From: Adiantum capillus-veneris
Taxonomy: Eukaryota; Streptophyta; Polypodiopsida; Polypodiales; Pteridaceae
Length of the DNA stretch: 64,000 nucleotides
Direction: 5' to 3'
NCBI GenBank assembly: GCA_014529385.2
Contig: CM043963.1
Coordinates: 77,055,412 to 77,119,411, forward strand
Shown: piece after piece, positions 20,896 to 31,184 of the stretch
Position numbering within the stretch: the stretch's first letter is position 1
How the letters are laid out: each line of letters opens with the position of its first letter
Notes under the pieces: generated by a model
Told to the model about the DNA's origin: nothing
Seen by the model: the letters and a program-made list of their open reading frames with translations, nothing else
The model's database searches: none
Translations under genes and position numbers: made by a program

Positions 20896-23892
20896 CTAGT
20901 CAAACTCCTTGCAGCAACAATCGCCATCCTTGAAATGATGAAGGCAATGAGAATCTTTTATAATAATGTCACGTCTCTCTTTCCTCGAAATCAACTTGGC
21001 TACATCATGGCAATCCGCACACACTCGGAGATTTTTTGCTACTCGGATGGTTGTGCCTTCTGGTGTACTCAAAAGCCCCAGAGCTACGGCTAACTTCTCG
21101 CTATGAGCCCACAAGCTCTTCTCTTTCTGTTCAAGTGACGATCCCCTTTGAACCAATGCCACATGAGGTCTATACCCTGCCTCCTTTAGCTCTGTGTTTA
21201 TTCTCGTCAGTGTAGAATAAATTTCCTCACTCCTTGAATGAGATGTATCTCCGACAACAAAATCATGGACCTGGTTATCAATCTCAATATATGCCCTTGC
21301 TGGTTGCTTCCAAGTGTCAGCACGTTTTCTTAGACTGACAATCTCATCTACAGCCTCCTCCAAACCAGCATGTGCATAAACATTGGACAAAAGCACAAAT
21401 CCACTTGAACTCTTGCTTCTTGCTTTCATTAGATGGTCAAAGCATTGCCTTGCCAATTCAACAGACCCACGTTTTTTACAGGACCCAAGCAGAGTCATCC
21501 ATCCCACAGTATTGGAGATCCATGGAAGGGTCTCGAGTAGATCTTCTGCCTCCTTCAAACAGCCAACCTTCCCAAAAAGCTCAACTAGCACCATGAAGTG
21601 GTCTACAGACGGAACAATGCCATGGTCCTGTTGCATCAACCTGAAATAAAAACATCCGTTGTCTAGTAGGCATGCATGGCTACAGGCTGAAAGTACGGAG
21701 AGAAACACACCACCAGTTGGTTCCAACCTTTCACTTTGCATATCACTGAAACATTGGCATGCAAGGGCATAGTCACAATGCTTAGCATGCCCAGATATGA
21801 TGGTGCTCCATGTCACTTCATCCCGCTCTGGTAACCTGTTCAGAACAACATGGGCATACTCCATTTCTCCACACTTGGTATAGAAGTCGATGAGCGTGTT
21901 CCCAACATGGAGGTCCAGCTCTAAGCCTCTGTCAATAAGCAGATTATGGATTTGCCTCCCATGCTCGAGTGTTGCAATACTTGAGCAGGCCTGAAGAATG
22001 CCCACGTATGTAGCTCGATCTGGATCAACACCATCTTGTTGCATTCTCTGAAACAAATTAAAAGATTCCTGGGCGTGATTGTGCATAGTATGCCCCGCAA
22101 TTAGCACGTTCCAGGTAATCACATCACGTTTTGTTAGAGTACCAAAGACCAAGCAAGCTGTCTCAAGGCAATTATTTTTGGCATACATGTCAATAAGAGT
22201 ATTTTGAACTACCAGCTCTACATCAAGGCCAACTTTCACGATGTCACTATGGAGCTGCATGCCCTGCTCCAAGCATCCACTTCTACAACATTTTTGCAGG
22301 ATGCAAACAAAAGTGATCTCATTCGGTGCAATCCCTCCTTGCTGCATCTGCCCAAATAATTGAATAGCACCCTCAAAATCAAACTGGGCTCCAATCAATG
22401 CATTCCAAGTGACCTGGTTTGGAAGAAAGCCCTCATGCTGCATTCTCTCAAAATAAAACATTGCTTCCTTGACCTGACGAGTATGTGCAAGCCATGAAAT
22501 CAAGATATTCCATGTGACAACATCAAGCTCTGATGACTCATCAAATAGCTCATACGCTTCTTCAAAGAATCCACATTCACTGTACATGTCAATGAGGGCA
22601 TTCCCAATACGAACCCAAGACTCTATCCCAAATTTGACAAGGCGGCAATGTACTTGTTTCCCTTGCTCCAAATCTCCTGAGATTGAGCATGCCCTGATGA
22701 GACTTTCAAAGGTTACATTGTCTGGTTCAATGCCTTCCTGCTCCATTGAAAGAAAGATTTGGTATGCCTTCTGAGAAAGCCCATTCTGACCATAGCCACT
22801 CAATAACACATTCAAGATTGATAAATCATGTTTTGGCAATCTAGAAAACATGGCACATGCATCTTCTAGACTTCTACATCGAATATACATTTCCACAACA
22901 GCACCCCCAACAAGAGGATGCAGCTCCAGACCACTTTCGACTATCAAAGAATGAGCCAGGCTTCCCTGACGCAATGATTCTAAGCTTTGGCAAGCTTTTG
23001 CAAGGTAAACATAAGAGACTTCATCTGGCATTACACCATTTTCTTGCATTTTTTTAAAGGCCTCGAGTGTCTCTTGGAAAAGTCCCCTTCCAGCAAAACC
23101 GCCCATGATTATGCTCCAAGTCAATACGTCCCACTTCAACAGCTTGCTTAAAAGAATCTGTGCCCTCTCAAGGCTATCACATTTGACATACATGTCCATT
23201 AGCGTGTTCCCAATGAACAGGTTGCACTCAAATCCATGTTCAATCACAAAGGAATGTATCCGTTCACCATATTCGACCTCTCCAATATTGGAGCAAGCTT
23301 TAAGAAGACAAACAAGTGTAAATTCATTTGGCTGTACCCCTTCTTGTTGCATATGGTCAAGAAGGTCATAAGCCTCGAAGGAATATCCATGCTCCATGTA
23401 AGCTTGTATTAATGTGCTCCAACTGACAACATCTCGTCGGTGCATAAGTTTCTTAAAGACCAGGCATGCACAATCTAGGTTTCCAAGCTTGGCATACATA
23501 CTAACAAGGGCATTGCCAAGGTAGACATCAGAATCAAGACCATACTTGAGAATACAAGAATGTGTGTGCATGCCCTGCCCCAGGTCCAACAAGTTGGAGC
23601 ATGCTCTCAAAACTTCTAGAAGAACATGTCCATCAGGTACCACACTTGTGTTGATCATTTCATGATAGAACTCTAGAGCTTGGGCATAATCACAACCAAA
23701 GTTGGAATAAGCAGAGATAACTGCACTCCATGCATATGCATCTGGCTGCAGTAATGAGCGAAACACTTCGTTGACCTCCTCCAGATGTCCAGAAGAAGCT
23801 AGTTTGCGGATCTGAAAGCTTGCCCTGAAATTGTCCTCATCAGGTCCTCCTTGCCCCGCGTCATCTTGTTCTTTTCCCTCTACGCATACCAT
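20896..23892 (-). CDS. PPR protein with C-terminal DYW cytidine-deaminase domain
   Basis: A single open frame of 998 codons from ATG 23890-23892 to TAG 20896-20898. The in-frame GTG at 23910 is not used as the start. About twenty tandem PPR motifs of alternating P/L/S types (for example DVVSWSTLIQAYMEHGYSFE) are followed by E motifs and a DYW domain (about residues 860-998). Known role: organelle RNA editing, with the repeats reading the RNA and the DYW domain deaminating a pyrimidine. Zinc and active-site residues are present: HSEK (about 930), CADC (about 958) and a final H-x-F-x4-C-x-C cluster. Two oddities: the PG box reads WKQPARAYIE and the last three residues are EFD instead of DYW. 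The N-terminus is acidic, with no transit peptide visible. A short upstream exon is possible, because the frame runs back from the ATG to a TGA near 23960 without another ATG. No stops or shifts, so it is probably functional. Confidence 0.93.
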   Translation of the reverse strand: MVCVEGKEQDDAGQGGPDEDNFRASFQIRKLASSGHLEEVNEVFRSLLQPDAYAWSAVISAYSNFGCDYAQALEFYHEMINTSVVPDGHVLLEVLRACSNLLDLGQGMHTHSCILKYGLDSDVYLGNALVSMYAKLGNLDCACLVFKKLMHRRDVVSWSTLIQAYMEHGYSFEAYDLLDHMQQEGVQPNEFTLVCLLKACSNIGEVEYGERIHSFVIEHGFECNLFIGNTLMDMYVKCDSLERAQILLSKLLKWDVLTWSIIMGGFAGRGLFQETLEAFKKMQENGVMPDEVSYVYLAKACQSLESLRQGSLAHSLIVESGLELHPLVGGAVVEMYIRCRSLEDACAMFSRLPKHDLSILNVLLSGYGQNGLSQKAYQIFLSMEQEGIEPDNVTFESLIRACSISGDLEQGKQVHCRLVKFGIESWVRIGNALIDMYSECGFFEEAYELFDESSELDVVTWNILISWLAHTRQVKEAMFYFERMQHEGFLPNQVTWNALIGAQFDFEGAIQLFGQMQQGGIAPNEITFVCILQKCCRSGCLEQGMQLHSDIVKVGLDVELVVQNTLIDMYAKNNCLETACLVFGTLTKRDVITWNVLIAGHTMHNHAQESFNLFQRMQQDGVDPDRATYVGILQACSSIATLEHGRQIHNLLIDRGLELDLHVGNTLIDFYTKCGEMEYAHVVLNRLPERDEVTWSTIISGHAKHCDYALACQCFSDMQSERLEPTGGVFLSVLSACSHACLLDNGCFYFRLMQQDHGIVPSVDHFMVLVELFGKVGCLKEAEDLLETLPWISNTVGWMTLLGSCKKRGSVELARQCFDHLMKARSKSSSGFVLLSNVYAHAGLEEAVDEIVSLRKRADTWKQPARAYIEIDNQVHDFVVGDTSHSRSEEIYSTLTRINTELKEAGYRPHVALVQRGSSLEQKEKSLWAHSEKLAVALGLLSTPEGTTIRVAKNLRVCADCHDVAKLISRKERRDIIIKDSHCLHHFKDGDCCCKEFD

Positions 23893-23987
23893 TTCAACAT
23901 AACTCAACACTTTGAAAACAGAGGGGGTTTGAACTCCAAGAATGACAAATCATAGGCATTCCATAGCAATACGAACATAACCTATAG

Positions 23988-24184
23988 CTACCTAGAAAAA
24001 TCCAAAAAGACCCAGATTTACCTTTATATGACAGTGTAGACTCACAGTAGTCATCCACAAGACTATATAATAATCATCCCAATCATGCACAGTATTGACT
24101 AGATAGTACATACCCACTAAGGTCATCAATGCCCAATGGTGGTTGTAGAACTAAATACCAATATGTGCTCCCACAAACACACAC
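23988..24184 (+). repeat. Diverged single copy of the 480-bp repeat, first 200 bp
   Basis: From CTACCTAGAAAAATCC to CACACACCACA the sequence follows the first 200 bp of the 18.6-20.5 kb unit in the same orientation (shared blocks AGTATTGACTA, CCCACTAA, TGCCCAATGGTGG/AGTGG, TGTAGAACTA). Divergence is perhaps 25-30 %. It lies just upstream of the PPR start. Confidence 0.8.
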
Positions 24185-24554
24185 CACAAGATAGTCCTAA
24201 GAGGCTAATGCTGAAACCTGAAAACGCAAGTTGTCCTGGCTTGGATCTGCAAAACGCTGGGGGATCTGCTGGCGATGAGGCTGAAAATGGGCTGATCTCA
24301 GAAATGAGGGATGCTGGTGATGAGGCTAAGGCTAAAAATGCTGATGGTGGAAGGCTTAAAACGCTGGGGTCCTGTAAGCGAAAATGCTGTTGGAACTGGC
24401 TGAAATCTGCTACGCTAGAGGGTGCTAATGCTTGAGGGCATTGACTGCCCATGCGGTACTGAGCTATGATTGCTGAAGAGTGACTTCTGCTGTCGCTCTC
24501 TCTCTCTCTGCAGATGTCGAGCGCTAACTCCTCCTAGTCCTTGCGCCACCAACA
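24185..24554 (+). repeat. LTR of a copia-type element, 3' part
   Basis: Low-complexity GCTGAAA/AAAACGCTGG words are followed by a CT run and GCAGATGTCGAGCGCTAAC, ending CACCAACA. The last 45 bp recur at 53730-53775. A primer site follows, so this is a 5' LTR. The start is uncertain. Confidence 0.6.
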
Positions 24555-24558
24555 AACT

Positions 24559-24570
24559 CGTATCAGAGCA
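24559..24570 (+). other. Primer-binding site, degenerate tRNA-iMet type
   Basis: CGTATCAGAGCA, matching TGGTATCAGAGC over its last ten bases. Confidence 0.65.
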
Positions 24571-25447
24571 TAGGTTCGTGCACTTCTACACACACGAGCA
24601 GAGACAAAAGTTGCTCCCGTAGGTGGTCTTCGCACCAAATCCCAGGCTCTCACGCACTCTTCGACAGCAGCAAAAATTTGCTTCGAAAATTGCACATTTT
24701 TTTGCATAAAAGCTTCACAGATCATATACAAGTGAAATTTGACATTTGTGCACATTAGAACCTAGAAATTTTTGGGCTTTTGCAAAATTTTCTGGAAAAT
24801 TGCTCAATTTTCTCATAAGGGATAATGTATTGATGCATTTGGGCAAATTTGTCAGAGAAATTTTGGAGCTTTTGCTGAAATTGATAATTTTGGTAAAATT
24901 AACGCAATAAATTTTGGGGGTTTTGTTGAAATTTTTGAATTTTGGCAAAATTGATGCGTGTAATACACTTTGGTAACATTATTGATGAAAAATTTTGTAT
25001 GATAGATTGTGGTTTTACCTCCCATGTGTGAGACTGTGGAGAAATTGCAGAGATTTATTGTTGATTAGTGTATCAAAAATCGATACGCATTTTCACGAAT
25101 GCACTACATACGTTAGGGAACTCTCATCGAGTTATTATATTGCTGAATAGTCATGTTGCAGCTATTCTGGAGATCACTTGCAGATTTGGGATTGTTGCAA
25201 ATGCATTTTTGGTGATATTGTTGAAGTGGACGCCGCTCATCGATAATGTATGCGTGTTTTGTATGCTGAATTTTCAATTTCTCTGCTATAAATTATCACT
25301 TTTACTATTGTACATGTATCTTGACACAATGCTAGTGATCCTTGCTCTCTAACTTGCTAGGAAACTCGATTGCTCTTGGCTGCATATTCAGCTGGTTATT
25401 TGCTTTTGTAAATTACATCATTTGTGTCTTTTGTGCATTGCTGAAAT

Positions 25448-26122
25448 ATGGCCGCTAATGCTTCCAGTAGCAGTGACACTAAATCCCTCCTTGAAATCAA
25501 GAGGTTTGATGGCACTCGCTTTGATTTGTGGAAAGACACAATGCAAGGCATTTTGTTTCTCAAAGATTGTGATGATGCGCTCTTGGAAACTAAGCATGTA
25601 ACCATGCCAAATGAGGATTGCATTGCATACATTAAAATGGTTGTGTCTGATGATGTACTTACAGACATTAAACGTCTTGATACGGCTTATGCTATATGGA
25701 ATAAGCTAAAGGACACTTACAAAAATACAACTCATGTGAATCAAGTGCATCTTATGCATAAATTTGTGACCATGCAGTTGGATGATTCTAAGCCAGCATC
25801 TGAGCATTTGAGTGCTGTGACAAGGATTTTGAGTCACTTGCAGGATTCACGTGTACCAGAATTTAATAATAAATTGAAGGCTATTTTCTTGTTGATGACT
25901 TTGCCTGATAGCTGGAAATTTTTGGTTGTTTCACTTAGCAACAACCCTACTTTAACATTTGATGGTGTTCATGGCTCTATCTTGAATGAAGAAATCAGAG
26001 GAAGTCTAGTGGTGAAAGCAATGACTCGGCTTATCAAGCTAGAGGCAGATCCGAAAAGAGGAAAAATACAGCCAATAAAGGCAAAAGCAAGAGTAGAAGC
26101 AAGGGAAAACAACAGGATGTGA
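25448..26122 (+). CDS. Ty1/copia gag (UBN2-type capsid)
   Basis: ATG 25448 starts a 224-codon frame. It opens with Ser-rich residues and KRFDGTRFDLWKDTMQGIL, the typical copia gag beginning ('F+G.NF..W...M'), followed by AYAIWNKLKDTY and LPDSWKFLVVSL, all hallmarks of the UBN2 gag family. The frame ends just after VTCYQCRRKRH would begin in the shifted frame (about 26118-26165). The knuckle's last Cys is Asn. Gag should form the particle and bind RNA. A 0.9-kb leader separates it from the primer site. Confidence 0.85.
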   Translation: MAANASSSSDTKSLLEIKRFDGTRFDLWKDTMQGILFLKDCDDALLETKHVTMPNEDCIAYIKMVVSDDVLTDIKRLDTAYAIWNKLKDTYKNTTHVNQVHLMHKFVTMQLDDSKPASEHLSAVTRILSHLQDSRVPEFNNKLKAIFLLMTLPDSWKFLVVSLSNNPTLTFDGVHGSILNEEIRGSLVVKAMTRLIKLEADPKRGKIQPIKAKARVEARENNRM

Positions 26123-26630
26123 CTTGCTATCAATGTAGGCGTAAAAGGCACAAAAAACCCAATTTGCCAATACTACAAGAAAGAAAGAAACAACAGGGAA
26201 AGAAAACGAAGGATGGCAAGAAAGATGATGACAGCTCCTCCTCAAAATAAGTTGCTAAAGCAATTGTGGCATCTAGCGTGGTCTTTGAAGAGCTTCCTGA
26301 CACTAAAGAAGTACTTGTTGCAACCTCATGCATTGATGGAGATGTTATGGCAGCAGCATGTGATTTGCACATCACCAAAAGGGAAGTGATTGATGATTTA
26401 CTTTCAGCACATCATTGATGGGCTGTCCCAATCTTGGATAGTGGACAGCAATGCCTCTTTTCATGTTACTCCCTCTTTAAAATAGTTTTCTTCATACATT
26501 GCAGGTTGCCTAGGCAAGGTCTATTTGGGCAACAATTATGCATGCGAGATAGAGGGTGTTGGCACCATTTACATGGCTTTTGAAAATGGCTAAGACCTGA
26601 TTTTGCGGGATGTACGATATGTCTGAAACT
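26118..26630 (+). pseudogene. copia zinc knuckle and protease remnant
   Basis: After gag the frame shifts. TCYQCRRKRHKK is a broken CCHC knuckle. Near 26425-26465 the protease box reads WIVDSNASFHVTP, with DSN where active copia proteases have DSG. Reading continues to ILRDVRYV at about 26625, and the rest of pol (integrase, RT, RNase H) is absent. The element is therefore internally deleted and inactive. Confidence 0.75.
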
Positions 26631-28985
26631 GCCCGTAGGGTGGTAGACTTTAGCTTTCACCCACGTCTTTACTTGATAAACTTTAAGACACAAAGGAACT
26701 TAACGAATAAGCCTATGATTGGAATTCAACTGTTAGGTGCATCAGAAATGAGAGTTGAACTTTGCTCAAGATGAGTGATCCAATCGTGCTCAAGGTTTCT
26801 TTTACTTATGGAAGGGAGAGCCTTCCGTCCTTTAATGAGAGAGTGCAAGTGGACACAAACAAAGTGGATAAACACTATGTGTGAAGGTGCTGAGACTGAG
26901 AGATAGAGAGAGAAGAATACGACACCAAACAAGTTGTCAAACCCTCCTTCGAAGGCCCCACTCTCTATGGTGAGAGCTGCCTACTATTGATTGCACAACG
27001 TTTACAATGCTATGGACTTCCCGACGATGTTGATGACGATGAGGACGACGACGAGACGAGCTGAAATCTGAAAGCGCTAATGGCTGAAATCTGGAAATAT
27101 TTATCTGCTGAATTCTGGCTCTATGTCGATGACGACGGCGATGAAACGACGACACGTTGAAAACCCAGATGCTGAAATCTGCATTTTTCAGGCTAAAACT
27201 ACAAACTACGCTGGATCTGACCGTGCAGCGAGGAACTGCTGCGGGAAGGTGAGATCTGCGAGGTTCGGGACTTCTTCTACGGTATCTGACTACTAAAAAC
27301 TGAAAATGCTGGTCTACTTGTTGGTTCTGTCGCGAAGATCTGCAAAAACGCTGAGGTGTCTTGCAAATGCAAAAACACTAGGGCAGATATTTGTCCTTGC
27401 GGTGGAAATCTGCTAACATTGGGGAGTCTGTTGTGTCTTGCTATTGCCGGGGCTAATCTACAAATGCAAAAACGCTAGGATTGGTCTATGGATGAAAAAA
27501 CGCTAGTGTCTCTGCTGTGATGCAAAAACACTAGGGCATCCAATGCTGGTGGGGGTCTTGCTGAGAAGTTGCCTATTGAACAAACTGTTCCTGCTGCCTC
27601 TTCTACCAGAAATGCTAGCGCTAGGTTCTCTTATATATTATCTTACTGAATTTGTGCTACCCGGTTTTCCAACAAAAGTCACTTAATAAATAAGTGAAAA
27701 CTATCAAAAATAGGAAAAATAGGTTTTGTGCACTGAAAAATGCTCCTGATGGATTTTGATGGTAATGCTAATGATCACGTTGTGTGCAACCAGAGGATAT
27801 GCATCTAATCTAAGTGTCTGGACATGCACGGTCTGTGAACAGACTCACAAAAGTGCTAGATCACTTCCTATTCTAGGTTGACTTGATTGAACTGAACCCT
27901 GGTCATGAAGTAGCTTGTCCACGGACACATAGGGTTGCATGTGTCACGTGACAACAACACTTCAAAACAAAACACGGCTTGGCAGCTAGAGCGCTTCCAA
28001 GTAGACAACAACACCTTGATGGCCCCAAAGACTGGCGTCCCTTTTGGTATTTCTTTATTCTTATTACACTTGAGAAAAACTTGTAAACTTCTACAAGCTG
28101 TTCCACTCTTATCGGGCTGAAATTCCCCTACTCTAGCCCGATTTCAGCAACATAACCTCAGCAGACGTCTCCACAAACAAAATCCCAAGTAAACAGTGAC
28201 TTTTCACTCACTTTAGAGCACTTTACAATATCTCATGAGAAATTACAGCACGCTGAAATCTTTGTTTTTGGCCTCCAATTTGCACCAAAACACCTCTTCG
28301 TCGATTCCCTAGCTTCCTCAAAGCCATTGAGACCCGTAGGCACCAAAACCCTAAATCTGTAAAAAATTAGAGGAACATGTATTTCTCTATTTTGCGCTCT
28401 AATTTGTGTGCCGATCGCTCTTGTGGGTAGCCCTCCAGCTCTCGCACCTGTAGGGTCACTTGCCCTTTGAATTAGACAAGATTCCTCGTGGGAAATCTCT
28501 TTGATTTGTCCTATACAAGCACCCAAGGCTTTCGCAAGGCTCCCTAACATTACCTTGCAGTTTAGGTGCGAAACCCTAAACCTGCAGAAAAACACAGCAG
28601 GCTGTAATTCTCTGTTTCGTATCATTTTGAGCGGAGCAAACACATCTGTGCGTGTCTCAGAAGCTCCTGCACGCAATGGGATAGTTCCCCTATAAATTGG
28701 AGGAGTTTTGACGCGAGAAAACTCTTCGTATTTGCATTCCTTTGTGATGGACCTATGCGTACCTAAAGGGGATTAGCAATTAGCTAATCTTGTTCCTGTA
28801 CAGAAGGCTCTTGCCTTGGCAAACGTGCATAAAACCCCCAGAATTGTACATGGTCATCTGAGAAGCCCAACTAGTGGCGCCCTACCATATGTGCAAAGGG
28901 GAGAGAGAGATATGCGAGAGCAAATCATTGTGTTGCATGAGACACGGGAGAAGGCAAGCTTTTCACTGAAGTTGTGAGCACCTGC
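26630..28985. repeat. Mosaic of LTR-like repeat fragments
   Basis: No gene. 26630-26710 matches 45905-45980 (GGTGGTAGACTTTAGCTTTCA). 27000-27640 is full of AAAAACGCTAG and GCTGAAATCTG words like the LTR at 24.2 kb. 27775-27850 matches 53805-53890 (TGTCTGGACATGCACG). 27957-28075 matches 45993-46065 and holds an inverted family-A core. 28795-28985 matches 46385-46580 (GGCTCTTGCCTTGGCA). The last repeat is interrupted by the copia insertion at 28986. Confidence 0.65.
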
Positions 28986-29211
28986 TGTTGGAATTAGGGT
29001 TGCGGAGAAACGCACTTAGCTTGGAGAAGACGAAGGAAGCTCAAGGCACACAATAGAGAGTGTGTTACTTAGTGTGCAATAGAAAGATAGATAGCCCTAG
29101 AGTGATGGGCATATATACAATGCTCGGGGGGAAAAACCTCCGAAAGAGGGAAAAAATGCCCGGCGGTCCTAATGTGTTCACACACATCGCTACCACATGT
29201 ATATGGTAACA
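28986..29211 (-). repeat. copia 3' LTR
   Basis: 226 bp, differing from the other LTR by roughly a dozen substitutions and small indels. The neighbouring 29212-29222 (minus strand CTACAGGGGGGATT) is the polypurine tract. Confidence 0.95.
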
Positions 29212-29771
29212 AATCCCCCCTGTAGTGATGCGGTGAACGAGAGCTGGCACATGAGTAAAGGGAAGTGCCATGCCCTGAGGACATGTGCAGTCCACAAACG
29301 GGAGTAAGCCCAAAGCTTTGCGGAAAGTTTCAAGCTTCTCACGAGACAATGCCTTTGTGAAAAGATCTGCAAGGTTGTCCTGTGTTGGCACATAAGCCAA
29401 GCTGATCTTTCGTGCTGAGAGCCTCTCACTGACATAGTGGTAATGCACCTCAATGTGCTTTGTGCGAGCATGAAAAACTGGGTTCCTCGCAATTTCCAAT
29501 GCGCTCTGACTGTCAGTGTAGATATGTTGGCAGTGTCCTTTCCAACACCCAAATCAGCCATAAGGCGTCTAAGCAATACACACTCAACCGTAGCTGTGAA
29601 GACTACCCTGTACTCAGCCTCACAACTCAAAGTGGCCACAGTAGGTTGCTTCTTGCTTAACCATGATACACATGAACTGCCAAGCATGAAACAAAAACCA
29701 CTTATCGACACTCGCGTGTCCGAAAAAGCATGTAAGTCTGGCGGTAGTGATCCCCCCTTGGGATAAAACAA
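29065..29771 (-). pseudogene. copia RNase H
   Basis: Two frames overlap: 29190-29771 (FSDTRVSISGFCFMLGSS, LSCEAEYRVVFTA) and 29065-29499 (FHARTKHIEVHYHYVSER, DNLADLFTKALSREK). These are the DxxxS..S, SCEAEY and TK-H-HF / ADxxTK blocks of copia RNase H. One frameshift near 29490 separates them. Confidence 0.88.
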
Positions 29772-29823
29772 GCCAAGATGTAAAGTGCCACTAAGGTAAG
29801 CAAAAAATCCTCTTGACAGCCTG

Positions 29824-31112
29824 TCAATGCTTAAACCCTGGGCTATGCATAAATCTGTTGACCTGTGAGACTGTAAATTGAATATCCGACCTCATGTTGC
29901 ATACATAAATGAGGCAGCCAACAACAGTTTGGTAAAGAGTGACATCAGCAGGATCGCCAGCATCATGTAGACTCAACTTCAAACTTGTTTCCATGGGAGT
30001 GGCAATAGGTTTGGAGTCCTCAAGTCCAAACTTACACAACAATGTCTCTATGTAACTTTTCTGACACAAGGCAATACCACCATCACACTGCTTAAATTGT
30101 GTGCCCAAATAATGATGCAACAACCCCAAATCTTTCATCTTGAAAGTAGCATTCAAATCAGCCTTAAATTCAGCAATATGTCTCTCATTTGGTCCAGTGA
30201 TCAGCAAATCATCTACATAAAGAACCACAATGAGAAGTACATCACCCTCACGCTTTACATACAATGTGCTTTCTGTTGGACTTTTACGAAAGCCTCGTTT
30301 GACCAAATGAGTGTCAGCTTTCTCATACCAAGCACGAGGAGATTGCCTCAACCCATACAAAGCCCTCTTACATCTGCACACTTTGTCCTCTTGCCTTTTA
30401 TGACAAAACCGCGAGGCTGCGTTACATAACATTCCTCAAATATGTCACCATTCAAGAAAGCAGTAACAATGTCTGATTGATGTACATCCCAACCAAAATG
30501 AGATGCCACTGCACATAGAAAACGCACAGTAGTCATACGACAAGTGGGAGCAAAAGTCTCTTCATAGTCTATGCCTTTTTGTTGTGCATAACCCTTTGCA
30601 ACAAGTTGAGCCTTATGGCGGTCGATCTCACCATCCGGCTTGCGTTTCAACTTGTAAACCCACTTCGTACCCATGGCCTTTTTGCCAAGAGGCAAATCAC
30701 ATAAAGTCCATGTGTCATTTTCTATAAGTGCATCATATTCTGATTGCATGGCAGCCATCCAATTTTTTGAATTTTGTTCTTCATCAAAAGACAGAGGCTC
30801 CTCAACATCATGTAAGCTAGACACAGCCAAAGCATAACAATTTGATGCATAAGATGCATGGCGAGAGCCTGAACGTGTAAGACTAGACAAAGGTGCATCC
30901 AATTTACTGTCACGCAAAGTGTGCACCAACCATTTTGGCATACCTCTAGCTTGCTCATTTTCAATCCTTTCCTCATCAAGTACATCATGTACATCTGCAT
31001 CACTAATAGACTGATCAGTAACATCTTCAGAAACCCCCATAGGCTGTATATTTGCCTCATTGGAACTTACATTCGTATTTCCACCACTGAAAAAGAGGCA
31101 ACAAAGTGTCAT
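29824..31112 (-). pseudogene. copia reverse transcriptase
   Basis: Frame 30348-31112 has the start of RT (TKWVYKLKRKPDGEIDRHKA, FAPTCRMTTVRFL, QSDIVTAFLNGD). After a frameshift near 30410, frame 29824-30432 continues with CKRALYGLRQSPRAWYEK and LYVDDLLITG, so the catalytic YVDD is intact. Ends in MRSDIQFTVSQVNRFM. The damage is limited to one indel in this domain. Confidence 0.92.
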
Positions 31113-31184
31113 AAATGTCCTGTGAGCTTACATTACTGTCTCTAGTACATGACAGAAAGGGCTAAACAGAATCTTTCACAAACA

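Noticed and set aside
21372-23371. Plus-strand frames inside the PPR gene
   Set aside because: Antisense shadows of the PPR frame.
28233-28676. 147-codon minus-strand frame
   Set aside because: It lies in LTR-like repeat sequence and appears to contain a diverged internal duplication (CCCTAAATCTG / CCCTAAACCTG blocks). No domain and no start context.
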